This document shows positions 7,764 to 17,333 of a DNA stretch of 49,718 bases, one piece after another. A program made the position numbers and the translations under genes. Within the stretch, counting starts at the first letter, position 1; the number at the start of each line of letters is the position of its first letter. The DNA lies in NCBI GenBank assembly GCA_964580155.1, contig CAZOJP010000009.1:1-49718 (forward strand). Reading direction: 5' to 3'. The notes under the pieces are model-generated. The model saw nothing but the letters and a program-made list of their open reading frames with translations. It was not told the DNA's origin and ran no database searches. Origin of the DNA: Intestinibacillus sp964580155. Lineage in GTDB: Bacteria; Bacillota; Clostridia; Oscillospirales; Butyricicoccaceae.

Positions 7764-9236
7764 ATGCCCGGTCAGCCGCTTCATTCAGATGCTTTGCACT
7801 TTACCGCCCATCTGGACGACAACGTTGCGCAGATGCGCGCGCTGTTTCAAAACGACAACACCTTCGTTGTGCGCACGGTCGAAAGCCGCGCCGCCCCCCA
7901 CCTGCGCTGCGCCGTGTTTTTTTTCGACGGCATGGTGGCAAATCTCGCGATCAACCAAAGCGTGCTGCGCCCGATTACGGACTGGGTCGGCGGCGCGCCC
8001 GTATCCGCGGATGTGCTCGCCACGCGCATCTCGCAGATTAACGACAGCCGCGTCGAGCCCGACCCCTCGAACATGCTGTCCTCCCTGCTGTACGGCGACA
8101 CGGTTCTGCTGACCGAGGGCGATCCGCGCGCGGTCGTCGTCAACACAAAGGGCTTTTCGCTGCGCTCCACGGGCGAGCCGGACAACGAGCGCGTGCTGCA
8201 GGGGCCGCGCGAGGGCTTCACCGAGGGCTTTATGACAAACCTGTCCATGATTCGCCGCCGTCTGCGCACGCCCCATCTCAAATTCACCTTTTATCCGTTC
8301 GGCGAGCAGTCGCACACCACGGTTGTGCTGTGCTACATCGACGGCGTGTGCGATCCCGCGGTTGTTGCGCAGTGGCAGCACCGCCTGTCACATTTTTCGC
8401 GCGACAGCGTGCTGGATGCGAACTATTTTTCCGAAACGCTGCGCGATCACCGGCTGTCGCCGTTCCCCACGATGGGCACGACCGAGCGGCCGGACGTTGT
8501 CGCGGCGCGGCTGCTCGAGGGGCAGGCCGCGCTGCTTGTCGATGGCACGCCGGTCGCGCTGACCGCGCCCTATATCCTGCAGGCGTGCTTTCAGGCGAAC
8601 GACGATTATTACCGCAACTTCCTTTATGTCGGGCTGGCGCGGCTGCTGCGCATCGCGGGCTTCGCGCTGAGCATCGTCATCCCCGCGCTCTACGTCAGCC
8701 TGCTGCTCTACCATCAGGAGATTTTGCCCACGCGGCTGCTCTTTGCAATCGCGGCGGCGCGGCAGGGTGTGCCCATGCCCACGCTGCCCGAAACCATTCT
8801 GCTGCTGCTCATTTTCGAGGTGCTCAAGGAGGCCGGCACGCGCACACCGGGCGCCATCGGACAGACCATGTCCATTGTCGGCGGTCTGGTGCTCGGTCAG
8901 GCCGCAGTGTCCGCGCGCTTTGCGTCCGCGCCGGTCGTCATTGTGGTCGCGGTCGCAGGTGTGCTCGGGCTGCTGTGCCCCAAGCTGACGACCGCCGCGA
9001 TGATCTCGCGCTTTTTCCTGCTCGCGTGCGGCGCGGCGCTCGGGCTTTACGGGGTGTTCTTCGGCTGCGCGCTGCTGCTCGCGCATTTGTGCGCGCTCGA
9101 TTCCTTCGGCGTGCCCTATCTGCTCAACCTGCTGCCGCGCGTGTCGCCGCAGCTTGAGGACGCTTATGTGCGCGTGCCGTGGCACGCAATGCGTCCGCGC
9201 GGACGGTTTGTCGCGCAAGAGGAGGACAAGCAATGA
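7764..9236 (+). CDS. Spore germination protein, GerA/SpoVAF family
   Basis: A 490-residue protein of the GerA family, the A subunit of nutrient germinant receptors in the spore inner membrane. The soluble N-terminal half (to about residue 285) has the family pattern around RCAVFFFDGMVANLAI and the VVNTKGFSLRSTGEPDNERVLQ-type segment with GPREGF. The C-terminal half has about five membrane segments, including FEVLKEAGTRTPGAIGQTMS, a family hallmark. The start at 7764 has AAGGGAGGG upstream; an upstream ATG at 7728 does not. The stop overlaps the start of the lipoprotein gene (ATGA). SpoVAF is also in this family, but the following gerC- and gerB-like genes favour a receptor. Confidence 0.9.
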   Translation: MPGQPLHSDALHFTAHLDDNVAQMRALFQNDNTFVVRTVESRAAPHLRCAVFFFDGMVANLAINQSVLRPITDWVGGAPVSADVLATRISQINDSRVEPDPSNMLSSLLYGDTVLLTEGDPRAVVVNTKGFSLRSTGEPDNERVLQGPREGFTEGFMTNLSMIRRRLRTPHLKFTFYPFGEQSHTTVVLCYIDGVCDPAVVAQWQHRLSHFSRDSVLDANYFSETLRDHRLSPFPTMGTTERPDVVAARLLEGQAALLVDGTPVALTAPYILQACFQANDDYYRNFLYVGLARLLRIAGFALSIVIPALYVSLLLYHQEILPTRLLFAIAAARQGVPMPTLPETILLLLIFEVLKEAGTRTPGAIGQTMSIVGGLVLGQAAVSARFASAPVVIVVAVAGVLGLLCPKLTTAAMISRFFLLACGAALGLYGVFFGCALLLAHLCALDSFGVPYLLNLLPRVSPQLEDAYVRVPWHAMRPRGRFVAQEEDKQ

Positions 9237-9880
9237 AAAAACTGCTCGTCCTGCTTCCGCTTCTGCTGCTGACCGGCTGCGGCGACGCGCGCGAAACCGG
9301 ACTGCTCGCGCCGGTGTCCGCGGCGGCGCTTTCGCGGCAGGCGGACGGCTTGCAGCTCACCGCGGAGACCGTTTTTCAGGACAGCACCGAGGGCAAGGCG
9401 ACGCCGCAATATCTGTCCGCCGAAGCGCAGACCGTGCCCAACGTGTTCCGCTCCATCGCGAACAACGTGGGCGGTGAGTTTTATTTTTCGCACGCGCAGG
9501 TCATCGTGCTCGACGAGGCGTTTGCGCGCGAGGGATTGGCGCCGCTCTGCGAATACCTGTGCGACAAGAGCGAAATCCGGCTGGATGTGCGCCTGTGCGT
9601 CGCGCGCGACGCGGCCGCGGAGCAGGTGCTGCGCGCATGGGCACCCAACGGCGAGGTGCCGGGATTTTCGCTCTCGCGCCTGCTCGCGCAGGGGGACAAG
9701 CGCGGCACGGGTGTGGATATGCCGCTGTTTCGCTTTCTGGATGACCTGCTCGCGGGGCGGAGCAGCGCGCTGCCCGCGGTCACGCTCGGCATTGACGACC
9801 AGGCGATTCCTGCCGGCACCGCGCTCTTCTCGGACGGCAAGCTGACCGGCTTTATCGAGGGGGTGCCGCACCATGCGTGA
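9233..9880 (+). CDS. Short GerC-like germination lipoprotein
   Basis: A 215-residue protein with a lipoprotein signal peptide: KKLLVLLPLLLLTGC, the cysteine at about residue 16 being the lipidation site. The following 180 residues match the N-terminal part of Ger(x)C proteins, for example LQLTAETVFQ, FRSIANNVGGEFYFSHAQVIVLDEAFAREG and the LDVRLCVARD strand. Ordinary GerC proteins are about 370 residues with a C-terminal third domain; that part is absent and the frame ends cleanly at the start of the gerB-like gene. This looks like a natural short form and not a frameshift. It is coupled at both ends, overlapping the A gene by four bases and the B gene by eight. Confidence 0.8.
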   Translation: MKKLLVLLPLLLLTGCGDARETGLLAPVSAAALSRQADGLQLTAETVFQDSTEGKATPQYLSAEAQTVPNVFRSIANNVGGEFYFSHAQVIVLDEAFAREGLAPLCEYLCDKSEIRLDVRLCVARDAAAEQVLRAWAPNGEVPGFSLSRLLAQGDKRGTGVDMPLFRFLDDLLAGRSSALPAVTLGIDDQAIPAGTALFSDGKLTGFIEGVPHHA

Positions 9881-10754
9881 GACCGCTTTTCCGCGCTGGC
9901 AGTTCGCGCTGACCGCGCTGTTCGTGCTCGCGGACGCGCTCTATCTGCCTGCGTCGCCGCACGCGCTGTGGCTTGCGCTGCCTGCCGCCGGACTGATTGC
10001 GTGGCTGCTCCTCTGGCTGCTGTGCCGCGTGCTGCGCGTCCATGATCCCCTCGCGGGCGGCGGCGTGTGCCGGCGGCTGCTCGCCGCCGCGCTTGCGGTG
10101 CTTGCGGTCCATGCCGCACTCGGCTCCGCGCTGCGGCTCGTCGCGTTTTGGCAGCGCACGACCTTTCCGCAGCTGCCGACGATCGTGAGCTTTGTGCTGC
10201 TTCTCGCGGCAGGGCTGCGGCTTGCGCGCGCGGGCACCGTGCACCTGACCATGTGGGCGCTGCCCACCCTGCTTGTGGTGCTCGTGCCGCTCGCGCTCTC
10301 CATGCTGCTGACCGCGCACGATTGGCGGATTTCCGAGCTGCTGCCCTTTCCGTCCGCCGCTGCATTTGGCAATCTCGTACTTTTTTGCCTGCGCACGGTC
10401 TATTTACCCGCCTGTTTCCCGTTTTTGCTGCTGCTCGGACGCGAAAAACCCGGCAAAGCCGCCGCATCGGGTGTGCTGTTCGCGTCCGCCGTGCTGTGCG
10501 CGACCGCCGCGCGCAACCTCATGCTGCTCGGCGCGGGCACCGCTTCGCGCGTCGCTTATCCGACCTTTGCCGCCGCCGGACTGGTCGCGGTCGGGGACTT
10601 CTTTCAGCGCGGCGAGGCGCTCATTGCGGGCTGTCTGACGCTGTGCGAGCTGGCGCGGCTCGCGGTGCTCTTTCTCGTCGCGGCACGCGGTCTGCGCGCC
10701 GCCTTCCTCGGCTTCGAGCGGCTGATTGGGCGCAAAAAAACGCTGCCGCGCTGA
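9873..10754 (+). CDS. GerB-like spore germination permease (short)
   Basis: A 293-residue, highly hydrophobic protein with about eight to nine membrane segments, third gene of the germination operon. Position and topology match the GerAB family (APC-type transporter fold, which binds the germinant in the receptor). Typical members have about 365 residues and ten helices, so this one is shorter. Sequence hallmarks are weak; WRISELLPFPSAAA resembles the GerAB loop that normally reads LxPLLxxG. The identification rests mainly on operon context and topology. Confidence 0.7.
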   Translation: MRETAFPRWQFALTALFVLADALYLPASPHALWLALPAAGLIAWLLLWLLCRVLRVHDPLAGGGVCRRLLAAALAVLAVHAALGSALRLVAFWQRTTFPQLPTIVSFVLLLAAGLRLARAGTVHLTMWALPTLLVVLVPLALSMLLTAHDWRISELLPFPSAAAFGNLVLFCLRTVYLPACFPFLLLLGREKPGKAAASGVLFASAVLCATAARNLMLLGAGTASRVAYPTFAAAGLVAVGDFFQRGEALIAGCLTLCELARLAVLFLVAARGLRAAFLGFERLIGRKKTLPR

Positions 10755-10815
10755 CCGCGCCCTTTTCTTTTCCCCCGCGCTGTGCTATGCTGTACGATAG
10801 ACAGGGGGCGACAAT

Positions 10816-11154
10816 ATGGACGAGCAGGACGAGCGCGACGCGCTCGAGGACGCGCTGACCGCGGCGGCACGCATGCAGGCAGCCTTTCTCGAGGAGCAGA
10901 TGGCGCTGCAAGGCGTGTGCGCGGACGCGGACGAAGACGACAGCGACACGCTGACCCAGGCGCGCGCCGCGCTGGCGCAGTGCCTTGCGCTGCTGGACGA
11001 CACGCGCGCGGCATGGCTCGACCGCCACAACGCGCTGGTGTTCGGCGGACACGACAGCGACGCGCTCGGCGCACGCATCGACGCGCTCGACGGTGTGACA
11101 CTCGCGCTTGAGCGCGATGCCGCGGCACTGGATGCATTTGCGGAGGACATCTAA
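10816..11154 (+). CDS. Small acidic coiled-coil protein, unknown function
   Basis: A 112-residue protein that I do not recognise. It is very acidic and alanine-rich, predicted all-helical with heptad-like spacing (ALTAAARMQAAFLEEQMAL, then ARAALAQCLALLDDTRAAWL) and an acidic linker DADEDDSD in the middle. No signal peptide or membrane segment. AGGGGGCGACA precedes the ATG. It lies 61 bases after the germination operon and has its own terminator, so it could be the last gene of that operon or a separate unit. Confidence 0.6.
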   Translation: MDEQDERDALEDALTAAARMQAAFLEEQMALQGVCADADEDDSDTLTQARAALAQCLALLDDTRAAWLDRHNALVFGGHDSDALGARIDALDGVTLALERDAAALDAFAEDI

Positions 11155-11187
11155 AAAAAGCGAACGGCAGCCGCCGTTCGCTTTTTT
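11153..11187. terminator. Terminator after the small acidic protein
   Basis: AGCGAACGGC and GCCGTTCGCT form a perfect 10 bp stem with a four-base loop, between seven A and six T. It overlaps the stop codon and marks the left edge of the less GC-rich island. Confidence 0.92.
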
Positions 11188-11245
11188 GTCGCTCATTTTG
11201 GGAAGGATTGCCGCGCCCGCTTTCGGAAGGCGCAGCGCACACGCG

Positions 11246-12025
11246 CTATCTGACCTGCTTTCCGTATAACGCATATCTTGCATTGTCAAATTCATAGGAG
11301 CAGGTGCACAGGGTCACGATCCGATCCTCCGCCGTCACCGCGGTATCCGAGACAAAGGTCGATTTGCTTCGCAGCGACTGCACATAGCTTTCAAAGTCGC
11401 GATCGTCCTTAAAATCGAAGCGAATCGACTCATAGTCCCCATCCACCGTGCCGCCGGCGAACCATTCGACCGTGATATCCCCATCCGGGGTGTACAGCAG
11501 CGTGGCCGGGAACTCGTCATAATAGCTTTGATCCTTGTACTTGGTTAAGGAGGAAAACATCGAGCCGTCCTTCATGTTGTGCCCGTAAATGACCGTATTC
11601 TTGTCGGAAAAATCGCTGTTGTTCCGATAGTCCAGGAAGATCGAGCCCAGCTTGTTGCGCTCGCCTGTGAACAGCCGCCCGAGGTAATGGTCGTTGTCTT
11701 TTCCCTGCACCACCGGATAGTCCATTTCGGTTCCTTTTGTGAAAACCCAGCCCACCACGTCCGGATTGATGCTTTCCAGGGGCGCAAAATCGATCCCGTC
11801 GGCATATTTCTCTGGGATTTCGGCCTGCTCGCCGCCGGTTTGCAGCGACTCGGCGGTCTGTTCCGCAGGCTCGCCGATCAGGCGGAGCTGCTGATAGACG
11901 GAATCCCCTGCGGCATATTCCCTGCTGTCTGCAAGCAGGACAGCACTCGAGCACAGTATGCCCGCCACGCACAGCATCATCAGAATATGCAGCACCCTGT
12001 GCACGCGCGATCTCCTTTTTCTCAT
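11246..12025 (-). CDS. Class B sortase
   Basis: A 259-residue transpeptidase anchored by one N-terminal membrane helix (residues about 10-32). The sortase core has the catalytic histidine in VIYGHNM, the nucleophile cysteine in IVTLCTCSYEF and the arginine in NARYALYGKQ. The motif order and the SSLTKYKDQSYYDE helix are typical of class B enzymes. Such enzymes cleave surface proteins at LPxTG-like motifs and attach them to the wall or to each other. The gene follows the LPKTG adhesin by 69 bases on the same strand, so the adhesin is the likely substrate. AAGGAG precedes the ATG. Confidence 0.93.
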   Translation of the reverse strand: MRKRRSRVHRVLHILMMLCVAGILCSSAVLLADSREYAAGDSVYQQLRLIGEPAEQTAESLQTGGEQAEIPEKYADGIDFAPLESINPDVVGWVFTKGTEMDYPVVQGKDNDHYLGRLFTGERNKLGSIFLDYRNNSDFSDKNTVIYGHNMKDGSMFSSLTKYKDQSYYDEFPATLLYTPDGDITVEWFAGGTVDGDYESIRFDFKDDRDFESYVQSLRSKSTFVSDTAVTAEDRIVTLCTCSYEFDNARYALYGKQVR

Positions 12026-12094
12026 CTTGCACTCCTTGCTATCGGAAAAATCGGCGGCAGGATTTATGCGTCCTGCCGCCGGTTCGCGTTATAC

Positions 12095-15000
12095 TTATTT
12101 GCGGCCGCTCTGTCCGGAGCGTTTCTTGCGCAGGGTAAACTCGGTGGCGGTCAGCGCCGCAAGCAGGACGGAGAAGAAGAGCAGTCCGCGCTTTGCAAGG
12201 CTGCCGGCCTCATTGTCTCCCGTCTTGGGCAGACCGTTCTTTTCGCCCTCCATAGAGCCTGTCGGGGTCTTATTGTCTCCCACATCAAGATCGAGATCGA
12301 CATCCTCGCCGTCATCCTCCATGGAGCCTGTCGGCACTCCGTCTTCGTCAATATCGATGCCGTCGTCAGGCTTTCCGGGGGTTTTCGAATTGGCATAGCT
12401 GTTTACAAACGATGCGGTTTGCAGTGCATCGGCAGCGATCGTTCCGGCCGTGCCCGTGCCCGAAACGGTATAGCCGGCTCTGGAATAATCGGCCTCTGTC
12501 ACGGCGTACTGTGCGCCTGCCGGCAAGCCGGTGATGGTGATGCTCTCGCCGCTCGCGAGCGAAACGGTGTCGCCGCTGCGGAGGGTTCCGTTGGCCGAGC
12601 CGGTGTAGGCATAGGCATCGGGCGCGCCCGTAAAGGTGATTGTAAATTTAAACCTTCTCGTGACGCTTGCGCCCTGACCGGTGACCGTTTTGCCGATGGT
12701 CAGGCTGCCTGTCGCGGTTTTCAGCTTGGTGTTTGTAAAGGCAGCCGTGCGGCTCTGGGTTGCGGAAATCGTGCCCGATTCCCCGGTGCTCTCAACGGAA
12801 TAGCCCTGCGCGGAGTCCTTGACCTCGCTCACCTCGTAGGTCGCGCCTGCAGGCAAATCGACGATGGTGATGCTTTGCCCGTGGGCGAGTGCAATCGTAT
12901 CTCCGCTTTGAATCGTTCCGTCCGACACACCAATGCCCGTGTAGCGATAGGAGCCGGATGCTCCGCTAAACGTCACCTTAAAGGAAAATTTCTTTTCGGT
13001 GTCCGCGCCGGCCCCGGTGACCGTTTTGCTGATGGTCAGGCTGCCTGTTTTGTCCGGGATCAAGGAACCCGAACCGCTTTTCGTTCTCGTGTTGGTGAAG
13101 GATGCCGTTTGCGTCTCATCTGCGACGATGCTGCCGGTTGCACCGGTGCTGTCCGTCTTGTAGCCGTCCGCGGCATAGTCCGCCTCGGTCACGGTATAGG
13201 TCGCGTCCTTGGGCAGATCCCGGACGGTGATGCTCTGTCCGTGCGCAAGGGAGATGGTATCTCCGCTGCGGATGCTGCCATCCGGAACACCGTTGCCGGT
13301 GTACGCATAGACACCGTCTGCGCCGTGCAGCGTAAGCGTGAAATCAAATTTCTTCGCGGGATCCGCGGCATTTCCGGCGACTGTTTTGCTGATGGTCAGG
13401 CTGCCTACCGTTCTCGTGTTGGTAAAGGCCGCCGTTTGCGTTGTATTGGTCGCAATGGTGCCGGTCGCACCCGTGCTGGTCGTGGTATATCCGTCGCCTG
13501 CATAATCCGTTTCGGTTACTGTGTAAGCTGTGCCATTCGGCACCCCCATAACGGTGATGCTCTGTCCGTGCGCAAGGGAGATGGCATCTCCGCTTTTAAT
13601 GGTTCCGCCGACTACGCCATGCCCTATGTAAGTATAGATACCGTCCGCACCCAGTGTCAGCGTGAATGTGAATGCCTTGCTGTGATCGGCGCCGTTGCCT
13701 GCGACTGTTTTGCTGATGGTCAGGCTGCCCACCGCGTCGGTTTTTTTGTAGTTGACCACATTAAAGGGCTTTGCTACGGTAATCGTGTCAGACCCGTTCA
13801 CTGTGGTTTTACGATCTGATGCTACAAGCACATTGTATTGCAGATTCGGGTTCCCGTAAACAGCGTCGTCAGGAGTTTTGGTCTCCACGAGGATGTAGTT
13901 GCCGGGTGCCAGTCCGTAGAACTTGATTATGCCATCGCTTCCGGTGGTTCTGACCGCCCGCGCAGACCCCTTGGACCCATCTGTGTTGGTGTTATAGAGG
14001 GTGAACTCTGCACCTGCCAGCGAGCCGCCGTTCATATCCGCCTTTTTTAAGACAAGGTAGCCGCTGCGCTTCATGGTAGCTTCACCCTGCATCGCGGCAA
14101 TCATAAAGTTTGCACCCGTGCCGGTTCCCGTACCGGTGGCATCCACCAGCTTCACCGCGTTGGTTACAGTCCCCGGCATGCCGGTGATATCGGTGACATA
14201 GCTCAGTTCATATGCTTTCTCTTTGTCCGGGAACTTAAACGTCAGCTTACGAGTATCATTCTCATAGCTGATAGCGGATTTCAGCACATCCGGAGCAAGC
14301 TCTGATCCCGGTTTATATGTTCCGTCCGCTTGCAGTGTCAATTCATGCACATTGATGTTGCGGACGCCGTCCTGCTCCCAAACCAGCTGACCGCTGGAGT
14401 CCGTGCGCAGGTCGATGCCTTCGGGCAGGGTATCCTCAAGTCCGGTCCCAATTTCATGTCCAAAGGGCGTATATTTCACATGCCAGGTCAGAACGCCCTC
14501 CGTCTGCTTGCTCAAATCCAAGGTCTTTGCCAAAACCGTGCTGTCAACCTGAACGTTCTGCGTGGTGCTGACACCAGGCGTCCAATTTGCGGAATACAGA
14601 CCCAAGGTATTGGTTTCATTCCGCGTATTGGCATCCTTAAGGTAGCCCTCAAAGGTTTCGTCTGTGGGCTTTGCCTTAATCAAAATCACATAGGGCTGCG
14701 TCAGCTCGGTGAAGGTGAAGGTGAAGGTCGCTTTGCCTTCTTCGTTTTTATCAATGACGGCAGTAAGACCGTCGACACTGGCAAGCGCAGTATCTTTCGC
14801 CGTGACAGTTCCGTCAAAAATCAGGTAGTTCTTTTCGTTGACGAACGGCGCGAACTCCCAGCCCTCCGGCAGGGTATCCTTCACGACAACGTCACCGTAG
14901 CCTTCGGGCAGGTTGGTCTCTGTATTTGCAAAATTCAACCCGGCGGCATTGACATTCAGGCGGAAGATCACCTCTTTGTGACCGTAATGGAAACCGTCCG

Positions 15001-17019
15001 CCACAGTAGCGGCGCGATGATTGGCATTGATCGAACTGGTTCCTGTCGTATGGTCACGGCCGACCTCGTCACGGTGCAGCAGCTCCTTGGAAAGAACCTT
15101 ATTGTTGAAAGGAACCTCTGCTTTGGCCTGACCCCGGAAAGTGGTGTTTTTGTAAAGAGCGGCGGTATTATATACCTTTTGATTTGAATTATTTCCGGCG
15201 AGGATGGTAGGGTCAAGTACCTGACTCTTAAAGTTGATTTCCGTCTTATTTTTTGACAGGTTTGTAATCTCCAGCAGGTCAGCAACCGGCTTCCCGTCAC
15301 CATTCATGATGGTGGTGACCTTTACTGTGGTCGTTTCCAGGTCTACGGAAAGCGAATTTTTCACATATTTCTGACCGTAGTGCGGTGTCACGCCCTCCGG
15401 GATGCCGGCAACACCCTCAAGGCTCTTGTCGCTTTCTTTCCCATATACGAGCAGATCATATACCTTAAAGCCCTCGGCAGACTGGCCCTTCATATCGACC
15501 TCGATGGTCCAGGTGATCTGATGGTTCGCCACATCGTCGCCGACTTGCTTGCCTCTTTTTTGAATGGCATTATACCCGATTCCCACGCCGGCATCTTCAG
15601 AACTGGCGCTGCCTCTGGCGTCTCCTTCGCCCCAGACTGCGCTCGCCGTGTTGCGATAGGTTGTAGCGATGACGGTGCCGTCGGTGCCGTCGGTGCCGTC
15701 GGGCACCTTGGTGACAAGCTCTAGCCGCCCTTTATAATCCACATCGCCAACCGTGTTGCCGATATTATATTTATCCTCACCGAGCTTCGTTTCCCTGTTG
15801 ACAGCGTCCACATCTACCCAAGTATTGTCGTTTTCATTCCATTTCTGCCACTTGGCAGAAACAAATTCTAGGTCGTCTTTTAATACATCTGTGATGACCA
15901 GATTTTTCAGGGTTCGTCCCTTGTTGTCCACCTCGATATACCAGGTGATGGTGCGGTCTTTGGAGTTATAGACGCCGGTGCTTTTGCCTTCTTCGTCTAA
16001 TACATACTCATTGCCGGCTTTACCCGTTTTAGTTACCGTGGGCTTGCTGATCTCAACCGTATCCGCATCGGAGGCAACCTGTTTTTCGCCCAGATTCAGG
16101 CTTGCGCCGTTGGTGATCTCGCCGCCCGCAGTCAACACCTTATCAGAGATTGCGGTTTGGAAGGTGATCTTTTGGGGGCTGGTTGCGCCCACCGGGAATT
16201 CGTAGCGCAGCTCCGGTTCGGTCGCAGTCGGAGCGGTGTCCGCAATGCCCTCTACCTCAAACGAATTTGCAACGTATTCACCTACGTCTGTCAAATCGTC
16301 AACAAGCTGATAGCCGGCTAAATCAATGGGGGTTCCGTCCTGCTTCGCATCGATATCGACCATCCAGGTAATCGTATTGCTCGCCAAGTCTGCTTTACCT
16401 TTTTTGTCCACTGTGTACGTAATCTTTTTTTCAGGGACGTTCACCGTATATGTTTTTCCCAGGATTGCGACTTCGTGATTTCCCGTGCTGCCGCTGTCGC
16501 CGCTGCCGTTATACTGGAGGGTGGCCTCAAATGTACCGGTTACCTCGCTATAGGAAGAACCGCCGTCGGTAATTTCTTCAGGGTCAAAGATATCCTTGTC
16601 CCCGTCAAAAATGATCGTCGCTACGGCTTGGCCGGTTTCATTGTTGCTCAGTGTAACCGTCCCCAGTTTTTTTCCTTAAACTTCAGCTCAATGGAGCCGG
16701 GGGGTTCGGGATCAAACCGAAACGACTTGCTCAGCAGCAGTTCTACTGTGTCTTCCCAATGAATCGCATCCTTAGACTCAAGACCGTCGCCCTCAACCGG
16801 CACACCGAAGGAAATCTTGACTTGAATCGGATCGGTGCTCGTTAGCGTTCCGCCCTCGGGGATGGGGTTGCCGTTTTGCGTGACTTCTACGACGAGGTTC
16901 GGCAGCACCGAGATGTCAACATCCGCAGCCTGCGCCACATTCAGCGGCAGGAACACGTTTGTGAGCATCACCAGTGCCAGAACCCAAGTGATGATGCGTT
17001 GTTTACCTCTTTTTAACAT
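12095..17019 (-). CDS. Giant LPKTG surface adhesin with Cna-B/SpaA and DUF5979 repeats; single-base frameshift
   Basis: If read through one frameshift, the product is about 1,641 residues. It has a signal peptide ending VAQAADVD. About five beta-sandwich modules follow, each with an ITWxVDxxxKG-type strand and a DxLPEGWEF-type strand, resembling collagen-binding adhesin domains. Then one SpaA/Cna-B domain (about 13740-14067), four DUF5979 repeats, an acidic TGSMEDD linker, LPKTG (12218-12232), a membrane helix and an RKKRSGQSGRK tail. The frame breaks in a run of seven T at 16667-16673. The upstream part ends FKEKNWGRLH and the downstream part can begin only at a GTG at 16444 without a ribosome binding site. 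One extra base would give FKEKKLGTVTL and join both. AGAGAGG stands eight bases before the ATG at 17019. Confidence 0.88.
12390..13731 (-). repeat. Four tandem DUF5979 repeats in the adhesin
   Basis: Four units of about 108-115 codons begin near 13731, 13407, 13050 and 12713, each opening GSLTISKTV (GSLTIGKTV in the last). All share AHGQSIT or SGESIT, TYTVTE-like and ATGTI-like strands and end in FTNT or FVNS. The DNA for the opening is nearly identical between units, so recombination could change the number of copies. Confidence 0.88.
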
Positions 17020-17333
17020 CCTTCATACCTCTCTTTTTTTGATATCAAAATTTTATTGCTCGCTTTTAGGGAATGCCGCACGCAGAGCGCAACTGCCGCT
17101 CCCGCAACGCCGCTTCCTCGCCATCGGCTAAAATAACGCTCGTATCGGACTCCTCCTTTGCTTCGGCAGAAAACAATATGCCGGGTCTTGTTCTTTTCAG
17201 CCTTGCTTTTTTGTGTTACACTTTGGTTGCAAGCTGAATATCTATTATCCGCATAGATTTTATCTATCTATCTTAATACATGCACCTATACAAAATCTGA
17301 ACATTTCTGCCGATGCGAAAGGATGGCCGCCCG
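17020..17333. other. Divergent intergenic region between adhesin and histidine kinase
   Basis: This 314-base stretch is AT-richer than the rest and must hold the promoters of both divergent genes. I see no convincing -35/-10 pair. On the adhesin side TTTTGATATCAAAA (17037-17050) is a perfect 14-base palindrome just upstream of the ribosome binding site and may be an operator. On the kinase side TATTAT-like sequences occur around 17245. A purine/pyrimidine-mixed GC-rich block at 17085-17130 has no feature that I can name. Confidence 0.5.

Noticed and set aside
12390..13731. CRISPR array
   Set aside because: The repeats are coding units of more than 300 bases with domain periodicity, not short repeats with spacers.
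11579..13819. A 746-codon open frame on the plus strand
   Set aside because: It is antisense to the sortase and the repeat region of the adhesin. It has no ribosome binding site and no recognisable domain, and is caused by the repetitive sequence of the real gene.
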